From positions 1 through 48,535 of the forward strand of contig NZ_CP109794.1 of the NCBI RefSeq assembly GCF_025857195.1: DNA of 48,535 nucleotides, given 5' to 3'. Source of the DNA: Leisingera thetidis. Lineage in GTDB: Bacteria > Pseudomonadota > Alphaproteobacteria > Rhodobacterales > Rhodobacteraceae. Shown piece after piece: positions 15,511 to 22,478 of the stretch. Made by a program: the position numbers and the translations under genes. Under the pieces are notes generated by a model. That model did not search any database. It saw nothing but the letters and a program-made list of their open reading frames with translations, and had not been told where the DNA came from. The stretch's first letter is position 1, and each line of letters opens with the position of its first letter.

Positions 15511-17391
15511 ATGTATAATCTGATCAGCGCGCTGTCGCGCAGGCAGAAGTCCTATGTCTTCCTGGCTGTGGATCTGGCGCTGCTGCCGCTGGCGCTGCTG
15601 TTCACCCTGGGGGTGCAGCCGCTGCCGGACCCCGCGCTTGCCACCCTGGCCCTGCTGCTGCCGGTGCTGCCCTATGTGCTGGCCGGCGCCGCGGCGCTGG
15701 CGCTGTGGCTGGGGCTGCCGCATGTGCAGCTGAACGCCTATGAACGCCATGCCGCGGCGCAAAGCGCGCTGCTGGCCGGCGGCGCGGCGCTGGGGCTGGC
15801 CCTGCTGGCGGCGGCCTTCGGACCGCCGCTCGGGCCGGGCACCTATGTGGTGTTCGCGATCTGCTATTTCCTGTTCATGGTGGTGGCGCGCGCGGCGATG
15901 CTGCAGCTGGTGCTGGCGGTCTACCGCCGCGCCCGGCCGCGCTGCCGGGTGCTGATCTACGGCGCCGGCAACACCGGCACCCAGCTGGCCCAGGCGCTGA
16001 AGGCGCATGACGGCATCGATCCGGTCGCCTTTGCCGATGACAATTCCTCGCTGCAGGGGCTGACCCTGGTCGGGCTGCCGGTCTATGCGCCCTCGCGGAT
16101 TGCCGGGATCGTGCAGGCGCGGGGGATCCGCCGGGTGCTGCTGGCGATGCCCTCGCAGAGCCAGCCGCGCCAGGCCCAGATCAGCCAGCGGCTGCAGAAG
16201 CTGGGGCTGGAGGTGCAGGCGCTGCCCTCCTTTGCCCAGCTGATCGGCGAGGAGGCGCTGGTCGACAAGCTGACCCCGGTGGCGCCGCAGGCGTTTCTGG
16301 GCCGGGCCGCCCGCGACGTGCCGCTGCTGGAGGCGGCCGGCGCCTACCAGGGCAAATCGGTGCTGGTGTCCGGCGCCGGCGGCTCGATCGGCTCGGAGCT
16401 GTGCCGCCAGGTGCTGGCCTGCCGGCCGCAGAAGCTGGTGCTGTTCGAGCTCAGCGAGCTGGCGCTTTACAATGTGCATCAGGAGCTCGGGCCGCTGGCC
16501 GCGGATGCCGGCATCGAACTGGTGCCGGTGCTGGGCTCGGTCACCGATCCGCGCCAGGTGCGGATGGTGCTGAACCGGCACGAGGTGCAGGTGGTGCTGC
16601 ATGCCGCCGCCTACAAGCATGTGCCGCTGGTCGAGGCCAACCCCTTGCCCGGCCTCGCCAACAATGTCTTCGGCACCCAGACCCTGGCGCGCGGCGCGGC
16701 GCGGGCAGGGGTCGAGCGCTTCATCCTGATTTCCTCCGACAAGGCGGTGAACCCGGCCAATGTGATGGGCGCCTCCAAGCGGCTGGCGGAGCTGATCGTG
16801 CAGGATCTGGCCACCCGCTTCGGCACCCGCACGGTGTTCACCATGGTGCGCTTCGGCAATGTGCTGGGCTCTTCCGGCTCGGTGGTGCCGCTGTTCCAGG
16901 AGCAGATCAGCCGCGGCGGCCCGGTCACCGTCACCGACGCCCGCGTGAAGCGCTTCTTCATGACCATCAGCGAGGCGGTGCAGCTGGTGCTGCAGGCCGG
17001 CGACATGGCCCAGGGCGGCGAGGTCTTCGTGCTCGACATGGGGGCGCCGGTGCCGATCCTGCAGCTGGCCCGCCAGGTGATCGAAAGCGCCGGCCACAGC
17101 GTGCGCGACGCCGCCAACCCGGAGGGCGACATCGCCATCGAGATCATCGGCTTGCGCCCCGGCGAGAAGATGGAGGAGGAGCTGACCCTGACCGAGGAGC
17201 TGATCCGCACCCGCCATCAGAAGATCTTCTGCGCCCGCGAAACCGTGCTGTCGGAGATCGAGGTGGCCGGCTTCCTGCGCAGCCTGCGCCAGGCGGTGGC
17301 GGCCGGCGACGAGGCGGCGGCGCGGCAGGTGATCCAGCGCTGGGTCGAGGGCTATTGCCTGCCGCCGGAGGCCGGCCGCAAAAGCTCCTGA
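15511..17391 (+). CDS. Membrane-bound nucleotide-sugar dehydratase/epimerase (CapD/WbpM type)
   Basis: 626 residues. The N-terminal 145 residues hold about four hydrophobic segments (for example LALLFTLGVQPL, LALLLPVLPYVLAGAAALALWL). A first Rossmann-like domain follows (YGAGNTGTQLAQAL, Gly at 151), then the catalytic SDR domain with GAGGSIGSE from residue 288. SSDKAVNPANVMGASKR (K411, K423) replaces the usual SYK with the family's S-M-K-like arrangement, and YKHVPLVEANP is the family signature. Family members make UDP-4-keto-6-deoxy sugars such as QuiNAc/FucNAc precursors at the membrane. The length matches PglF/WbpM/CapD. A yjbH-like gene follows after 190 bp. Confidence 0.9.
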   Translation: MYNLISALSRRQKSYVFLAVDLALLPLALLFTLGVQPLPDPALATLALLLPVLPYVLAGAAALALWLGLPHVQLNAYERHAAAQSALLAGGAALGLALLAAAFGPPLGPGTYVVFAICYFLFMVVARAAMLQLVLAVYRRARPRCRVLIYGAGNTGTQLAQALKAHDGIDPVAFADDNSSLQGLTLVGLPVYAPSRIAGIVQARGIRRVLLAMPSQSQPRQAQISQRLQKLGLEVQALPSFAQLIGEEALVDKLTPVAPQAFLGRAARDVPLLEAAGAYQGKSVLVSGAGGSIGSELCRQVLACRPQKLVLFELSELALYNVHQELGPLAADAGIELVPVLGSVTDPRQVRMVLNRHEVQVVLHAAAYKHVPLVEANPLPGLANNVFGTQTLARGAARAGVERFILISSDKAVNPANVMGASKRLAELIVQDLATRFGTRTVFTMVRFGNVLGSSGSVVPLFQEQISRGGPVTVTDARVKRFFMTISEAVQLVLQAGDMAQGGEVFVLDMGAPVPILQLARQVIESAGHSVRDAANPEGDIAIEIIGLRPGEKMEEELTLTEELIRTRHQKIFCARETVLSEIEVAGFLRSLRQAVAAGDEAAARQVIQRWVEGYCLPPEAGRKSS

Positions 17392-17403
17392 GCCGGTCCG
17401 GGC

Positions 17404-17447
17404 GCGGCCCGGATGCGGCCCGGATGCGGCCTGAGTGCGGCCTGGCG
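17404..17447 (+). repeat. 11-bp imperfect tandem repeat
   Basis: Four head-to-tail copies of a unit like GCGGCCCGGAT (then GCGGCCTGAGT, GCGGCCTGGCG) lie just after the CapD-type stop. The 17392-17581 gap holds no gene. The repeat has no T-run and does not look like a terminator. Confidence 0.45.
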
Positions 17448-17581
17448 GCTGCAGTGGCGGCGAAACTGCGGCGGCGGCAATTGAACCGGCCCCGCGTTCC
17501 ATGCTCTAAGCGGCACAACAGACCACAGGGCCGGGGCCGCAGGAACCGGCAGCAGGCAGTTCCAAAAGGCAGGTTTCCCCC

Positions 17582-19834
17582 GTGACACCGATCAAGACCC
17601 TTCTGCGCCGCGCCGGAGCTCTGGCCAGACTTCCGGCGGCGGCGCTGCCTGCCGCGGCGGCGCTGCTCTGCCTGGCGGCCCGGCCCGGCCCGGCGCAGGT
17701 GCCGCAGATCACCCGCGCCCTGCCGGATGCGGCGCCGGGCACCGAGGCCGCGGCGCCGCGGCTGAAGCCGCTGCCGCCGCCCAGCCTCAACTTCTTCGGC
17801 ACCCCCGGCATCATCGACATGCCAAGCGCCGAAATGCTGCCGGACGGCCAGTATGCGGTCGCCTATTCCTGGTTCGGCAACCAGGCCCGCTACAACATCA
17901 CCTTCCAGGCGCTGCCCTGGCTGTCGGCCAGCTTCCGCTACAACGGCATCGGCAACTGGAACCAGGGCGGCTTCGGCACCTATTACGACCGCGGCTTCGA
18001 CGTGCGCGCCCGGCTCTGGCAGGAGCAGGGCTGGCGGCCCGCGGTCACCCTCGGGCTGCAGGATTTCGCCGGCACCGGCATCTATGCGGCGGAATACCTG
18101 GCCGCCACCAAGCATTTCGCCACCCCCGCCGTCACCGCCGCCGGGCTGCCGGGGCGGCTGAAGCTGACCGCGGGCCTGGGCTGGGGGCGGCTGGGCAGCC
18201 ATGGCGCGATCGGCTCCCTGGGCGGCAGCCGCCCGGATTTCGCGGCCGGCTCCACCGGCGGCAAACTGTCCTACGACCAGTGGTTCCGCGGCCCGGCGGC
18301 GCCGTTCGGCGGCATCGAATGGCAGCCGGATGCGCGGCTCAGCCTGAAGGCGGAATATTCCTCCGACGCCTATGTGACCGAGACGCAGACCGCCGATGTC
18401 TTCGAGCGCAGATCCTCGCTGAACTACGGCATCGAATACCAGTATTCCGACCGGGTCCGCCTCGGCGCCTATTACCTGTACGGCAGCGAGATCGGCTTTT
18501 CCGCGCAGATCCAGCTCAACCCGAATCATCCGCCGGCCCCGATGGCGGTGCCGGCGCCGCATCCGGTCATCCCGCGCGCCCAATGGGCGGCGGAAGACCG
18601 CCACTGGCGCCAGGACTGGGCCGCCAGCGAAAGCAAGACCCGCAAGGTCCGCGACCTCGCCGCCGAGGCGCTGAAGGCGGACGGGCTGGTGCTGGAGGCG
18701 ATCACCTTCACCGGCACCGCGGCCGAGCTGCGCTACCGCAACAACCGCTACCGCTCGCAGAGCCAGGCGGCGGGCCGCGCCGCCCGCGCCCTGGCGCAGA
18801 CGCTGCCGCCCTCGGTGGAGACCTTCCGGCTGGTGCCGGTGCGCCGCGGCACCGGGCTGGCCGCCATCGAGGTGCGGCGCTCCGACCTGGAGGCGCTGGA
18901 GTTCGACCCGGAAGCCGCCGACGCGCTGTTTGCCGCCGCCGGGGTGCAGGACGCCGGGCCGCTGCCGGAGGCGGCGGTTGTCTCGGGCGAGCTGTACCCG
19001 GCCTTTGCCACCTCCATCAGCCCCTATACGCAGCCCGCCTATTTCGACCCCGAAAAGCCGTTCCGGCTGGATGCCGGGCTTGATTTTGCCGCCTCCTATG
19101 CGCCCGCGCCGGGCTGGCGCATCGCCGGCGCCATCCGCCAGCGGGTCTGGGGCAACGTGAAGAACGGCCGCGCCTCCAACTCGAAACTGCCGCATGTGCG
19201 CACCGACCAGGTGGAATACGCCCAGTTCGGCACCACCCTGGAGAACCTCTATGTGAGCCGCCTGTGGAAACCCGGGCGCAACCTCTATGCCCGCGCCACC
19301 GCCGGCCTGTTCGAAAGCATGTACGGCGGCGTCTCCGGCGAGGTCCTGTGGAAGCCGGTGAACAGCCGCCTCGGCCTGGGGCTGGAGGCCAATTACGTGG
19401 TGCAGCGCGAGTTCGAGCAGCGCTTCGGCTTCCGCGATTACAGGACCTTCACCGGCCATGCCTCGGCCTATGTCGAGCTGGACAGGGGCTATCTGCTGCA
19501 GCTGGACGCGGGCCGCTACCTGGCCGGCGACTACGGCGGCACCGTCAGCCTGAACCGGGAGTTCGACAACGGCTTCCTGGTCGGCGCCTTCTTCACCCTC
19601 ACCGATGTCTCGGCCGAGGATTTCGGCGAGGGCTCCTTTGACAAGGGCTTCCGCTTCCGCATCCCGGTGGACTGGCTGCTGGGCAAACCGTCGCGCTCCG
19701 GCTTCGGCCTGACCATCCGCCCGACCCAGCGCGACGGCGGCCAGCGGGTCGGGGTGCCGGACCGGCTTTACGGGCCGGTGCGCGAGGCCCACCGCAAGAG
19801 CCTGGAAGATCAGCGCGCGAGGTTCTGGGAATGA
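17582..19834 (+). CDS. yjbH: YjbH-type exopolysaccharide outer membrane beta-barrel protein (DUF940)
   Basis: 750 residues with a GTG start. An N-terminal signal sequence (basic MTPIKTLLRRAG, then an Ala/Leu core ending near PGPAQV) predicts export. The YjbH signature is clear: LNFFGTPGIIDMPSAEMLPDGQYAVAYS at the start of the mature protein, then WFGNQARYNITFQALPWL, YDRGFDVRARLWQE and DFAGTGIYAAEY. In the middle a periplasmic segment at about 330-470 resembles the domain that in enterobacteria precedes the last barrel. Beta-strand-rich repeats end near GFGLTIRPTQRDGG. YjbH/GfcD proteins serve in exopolysaccharide or group 4 capsule export. The stop overlaps the next start (ATGA). Confidence 0.9.
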   Translation: MTPIKTLLRRAGALARLPAAALPAAAALLCLAARPGPAQVPQITRALPDAAPGTEAAAPRLKPLPPPSLNFFGTPGIIDMPSAEMLPDGQYAVAYSWFGNQARYNITFQALPWLSASFRYNGIGNWNQGGFGTYYDRGFDVRARLWQEQGWRPAVTLGLQDFAGTGIYAAEYLAATKHFATPAVTAAGLPGRLKLTAGLGWGRLGSHGAIGSLGGSRPDFAAGSTGGKLSYDQWFRGPAAPFGGIEWQPDARLSLKAEYSSDAYVTETQTADVFERRSSLNYGIEYQYSDRVRLGAYYLYGSEIGFSAQIQLNPNHPPAPMAVPAPHPVIPRAQWAAEDRHWRQDWAASESKTRKVRDLAAEALKADGLVLEAITFTGTAAELRYRNNRYRSQSQAAGRAARALAQTLPPSVETFRLVPVRRGTGLAAIEVRRSDLEALEFDPEAADALFAAAGVQDAGPLPEAAVVSGELYPAFATSISPYTQPAYFDPEKPFRLDAGLDFAASYAPAPGWRIAGAIRQRVWGNVKNGRASNSKLPHVRTDQVEYAQFGTTLENLYVSRLWKPGRNLYARATAGLFESMYGGVSGEVLWKPVNSRLGLGLEANYVVQREFEQRFGFRDYRTFTGHASAYVELDRGYLLQLDAGRYLAGDYGGTVSLNREFDNGFLVGAFFTLTDVSAEDFGEGSFDKGFRFRIPVDWLLGKPSRSGFGLTIRPTQRDGGQRVGVPDRLYGPVREAHRKSLEDQRARFWE

Positions 19835-20520
19835 GCATGATCCGGATGACGGCCGCCGTTCTGGCGGCGGCGCTGGCGCTGGCGGGCTGCAGCCGCGGCC
19901 CGGAAAAGACCCAGGCCGAGGTCGAGGTGCTGCAGGCGGTGGCCGAGCAGTTCACCCGCCGCCGCAGCGCGCCGCCGCCGCCGGTGCAGCTGACCCGGGC
20001 GCTGCTGGACAAGCAGACCCAGGCCTATATCGAGGTCAGCATCGAAAACCGCGGCGCCACCGCCTATCTGACCCGCAGCCTCAGCCGCCGCGACAGCAGC
20101 CCCGGGCAGATCGAGGTCTGGCGCACCCAGGACAATGTGTCGCTGGCCCTGCGCAACGGCATGGTGATTGCCACCCGCGGCCTCGGCGGCGGCCTGTTGT
20201 CGGCGCAGGTGCCGGCCGCGGACGGGGTGGCGGGCCCGGCACGCGGCGGCGCGCGGCGCTATGCCCTGCGCGCCGAAGGCAACGGCCAGGCGGTTCTCAG
20301 CATGGCCTGCAGCCTGCAGGATCTCGGTCCCGATCCGGTGGAGATTGTCGGCCGCAGCCATCCCGCCCGCCATCTGCAGGAGCGCTGCGAGGGCGGCGGC
20401 GGGGTGGTGGTCAACGATTACTGGGTTGATTCCCGCCCCGGGCGAAATCAGGTCTGGCAGTCGCGGCAATGGGCCGGGCCGGAGACCGGATATGTGCGAA
20501 TCCGCCAGCTGCGGCTCTGA
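19831..20520 (+). CDS. yjbF: YjbF/GfcB-type exopolysaccharide lipoprotein
   Basis: 229 residues. A lipoprotein signal ends in the lipobox LAGC with Cys at position 20. The mature part begins SRGPEKTQAEVEVLQAVAEQF and contains TQDNVSLALRNGMVIATRGLGGGLLSA, a pattern typical of YjbF/GfcB. The final segment WQSRQWAGPETGYVRIRQL is also family-like. It would be a periplasmic lipoprotein acting with the YjbH-like barrel. The start overlaps the yjbH-like stop by 4 bp. No yjbG/gfcC homologue lies in the window, so this is a reduced version of the yjbEFGH set. Confidence 0.82.
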   Translation: MSMIRMTAAVLAAALALAGCSRGPEKTQAEVEVLQAVAEQFTRRRSAPPPPVQLTRALLDKQTQAYIEVSIENRGATAYLTRSLSRRDSSPGQIEVWRTQDNVSLALRNGMVIATRGLGGGLLSAQVPAADGVAGPARGGARRYALRAEGNGQAVLSMACSLQDLGPDPVEIVGRSHPARHLQERCEGGGGVVVNDYWVDSRPGRNQVWQSRQWAGPETGYVRIRQLRL

Positions 20521-20592
20521 ACCGGCGCCATTTTCCGCCCGGTTCCCGCGGCATTGCGGCAACGGGCGGAAAAAATCCGCAACGCAAACCGG

Positions 20593-20629
20593 ATTTCAAC
20601 AGTTTTGCTGATATTCCATACGTTGAAAT
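20593..20629. promoter_or_regulatory. Inverted repeat upstream of the yjbE-like gene
   Basis: ATTTCAAC at 20593-20600 and GTTGAAAT at 20622-20629 form a perfect 8-bp inverted repeat with a 21-bp AT-rich spacer. The yjbE-like start is 65 bp downstream. AAACCGG lies outside each arm in direct orientation. It looks like an operator or promoter region, giving the small secreted protein its own regulation. Confidence 0.45.
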
Positions 20630-20694
20630 GGAAACCGGCCTCCCCTAAGGTCGCCTCAACGCACCTTTCCATAGTTCTCCAGAGGAGTTTGAAA

Positions 20695-20934
20695 ATGAAA
20701 AACGTTCTTACCGCGCTGACCCTGGCTGCCCTGGCTTCGGCCACCGCCGTATCGGCTCAGCAGACCCCGCCGCCGGCTACCGGCGGTGAATCCGCAGGCG
20801 GCGGCATCGGTGCCGCCGGCGGCCTGAGCGCGGGCGCCATCGCCGGCGCCATCGCCGGCCTGGTTGTGCTGGGCGTGGTTGCCAACGACGACGACGACGT
20901 CACCACCACCACCACCACCACCACCACCAACTGA
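20695..20934 (+). CDS. yjbE: YjbE/GfcA-like small secreted Thr-rich protein
   Basis: 79 residues from the ATG with CCAGAGGAG as a near-perfect ribosome site. The signal peptide is MKNVLTALTLAALASATAVSA. The mature chain has a Gly/Ala-rich hydrophobic core (GLSAGAIAGAIAGLVVLGVV), four Asp and then nine Thr before a final Asn. E. coli YjbE and GfcA have the same plan, ending in a poly-Thr tail (from memory), and the gene lies directly after yjbH- and yjbF-like genes. The Thr codons are all ACC, giving a simple repeat prone to slippage. The order here is H-F-E rather than E-F-G-H. An intrinsic terminator follows. Confidence 0.75.
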   Translation: MKNVLTALTLAALASATAVSAQQTPPPATGGESAGGGIGAAGGLSAGAIAGAIAGLVVLGVVANDDDDVTTTTTTTTTN

Positions 20935-20980
20935 TCCGGTACCGGGCCTGGGGCCCGGAGCTTGTGAACAGAGACCGCGG

Positions 20981-21006
20981 AACGGGCCTTCAGGGGCCCG
21001 TTTTTT
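20981..21006 (+). terminator. Intrinsic terminator of the yjb genes
   Basis: AACGGGCC, a six-base loop TTCAGG, then GGCCCGTT followed by TTTT. The 8-bp perfect stem plus T-run is a textbook rho-independent terminator. It lies 47 bp after the yjbE-like stop and just before the convergent DUF2793 gene stop. Confidence 0.85.
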
Positions 21007-21015
21007 CATGCCCGG

Positions 21016-22197
21016 TCAGCGGATCAGCCATTCCTCCACATCCGCGGAGATCTGCCGCATCCGGATCCAGCGGCGGCCTGCGGGCTGGCCCTTGCGCAGC
21101 CTGAGCTTGCCGAGAAGCCCCGCCAGCGCCCATTCCGGTCGGGCGGCGCGCGGCCGGTAGGGGCGGGCCGGGTCAAAGGCGGGGTTCTGCCGCGGCCTGC
21201 CTGACGAATCGCGCAGGACCGTGCCGTAGGCGTCGCGCCGCCAGCGGTGTTTCCATGCGCCCATGTCGCCGTCGCCCACCACCGCCGGGTTGCCGCTGAT
21301 CACGCCCGCGGGCTCCTCGCCGGCGGCGGCGGGGCGGATCCTGTCCCCCTCCAGCACCACCGAGAGGCCGCGGCGGTCCTCGGCGCCGGGGTTGCCGTCA
21401 GCCCATTCGAACCATTCCGCGTAATCGGCGCCGCCGCCGGACCAGGCGCCGGAGCAGCTGCCGTTGCCGTCCGCCCCCAGCCGGAAGTCCGGGCTGCCGC
21501 CGCCGGCCAGCAGGTAATCGCTGCTGCCGCCGGCGATTTCCAGATGCGCCGACGGGCTGGCGGTGCCGAGGCCGGCATGGCCGCCGGGGGTGAGCGTCAG
21601 GGCGGTGTCCCAGCTGCTGCCGCCGCCCGAGACCTTGAAGGAGAGATCGTCATTGCCTGCCAGGCCGATTTCGGCGCGGCCGCTCCAGTCCGACTGGAAC
21701 AGCAGCGACGCGGTGTCGCCGCTGGCCGCCTTGTTCAGTTTCAGCTGGTGGCCGGCCCCGTCATGGGTCAGCAGCGTCGCGGGGCCGGAGACCGCCAGCG
21801 GGTTGGCCGCATCCGCGGCGGTGCCGACCCCGAGCCGGGCCAGGTTCTGGGTCTTTGCCGGCGGCAGGATCCAGGCGCTGCCGTCCCAGATCCGGAGCTC
21901 GGCTTCGGCGGCCCCCCAGGCGCGCCAGCCGGGCCGCGGCGCCAGGAACAGCCAGCCCTCGCCCTGCCAGACCGCGATCTCATGCGGGTGGCCGGCCCAG
22001 GCATCCGCTGGCGCCGCCGCCAGCGCATGGGTCTCGCCGATGCCTGGGCTGGCGGGCGGCGCGGCGGCGCCGAAGCCTTCGACGCGGAGCTGCACCAGCG
22101 CATCCAGGAGCTGCAGCGCCTCGTTGTGGGTGACATGTTTCTGCGCCTGGCCCGGCATCAGATAGGGCAGGGCGAGGATCGGCGAGGTCTGGGTCAT
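21016..22197 (-). CDS. DUF2793 protein with Peptidase_G2-like C-terminal region
   Basis: 393 residues from the ATG at 22197, with GGAGCCC upstream. The N-terminal 100 residues fit DUF2793: MTQTSPILALPYLMPGQAQKH, then VTHNEALQLLDALVQL and WQGEGWLFLAPRPGWRAW. This domain is common in alphaproteobacterial prophages and gene-transfer-agent-like proteins. The C-terminal half (YAEWFEWADGNPGAEDRRGLS, VVLEGDRIRPA, GVISGNPAVVGDG) resembles the Peptidase_G2/intramolecular chaperone domain that trimerises and cleaves itself in phage tail-spike proteins. The middle has beta-repeat character. No signal peptide. Its role among polysaccharide genes is unclear; a tail-spike-like glycan-binding protein is one possibility. 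Confidence 0.65.
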   Translation of the reverse strand: MTQTSPILALPYLMPGQAQKHVTHNEALQLLDALVQLRVEGFGAAAPPASPGIGETHALAAAPADAWAGHPHEIAVWQGEGWLFLAPRPGWRAWGAAEAELRIWDGSAWILPPAKTQNLARLGVGTAADAANPLAVSGPATLLTHDGAGHQLKLNKAASGDTASLLFQSDWSGRAEIGLAGNDDLSFKVSGGGSSWDTALTLTPGGHAGLGTASPSAHLEIAGGSSDYLLAGGGSPDFRLGADGNGSCSGAWSGGGADYAEWFEWADGNPGAEDRRGLSVVLEGDRIRPAAAGEEPAGVISGNPAVVGDGDMGAWKHRWRRDAYGTVLRDSSGRPRQNPAFDPARPYRPRAARPEWALAGLLGKLRLRKGQPAGRRWIRMRQISADVEEWLIR

Positions 22198-22478
22198 GGG
22201 GGCGGGCTCCTGGGGCGGGGGAAACGGGTCCGCGCCAGACTGCCAGAGCCGGGTCAAGCAGGCGCTAACGGGGCGTGCGCCGGGTGCGCAACAGGGGGCA
22301 GCGGGCGCAGGCGGGCAGGGGCGGCGGCCGCGCCTGTTCCAGCCCCGTTCCCTGCCTGTTCGCGCAATTGTCGTCAATCTGTAAACAATGTCCCTGATTT
22401 CGCCCGTTTTGCTTCCCGCTTTGCGCCCGGCGGCCCGGTCAGGGTCAGCCCCGGGTCGCAAGCGCAAAGGAGCGGGTT
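22198..22478. promoter_or_regulatory. Divergent region, DUF2793 gene / RTX protein 1
   Basis: 281 bp without a supported gene. The part at 22361-22395 is AT-richer and holds ATTGT at 22367 and ACAAT at 22385 as a loose inverted repeat. No clear -35/-10 pair was found. Upstream of the plus-strand gene, GCAAAGGAGCGGGTT is the ribosome site. Confidence 0.3.
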
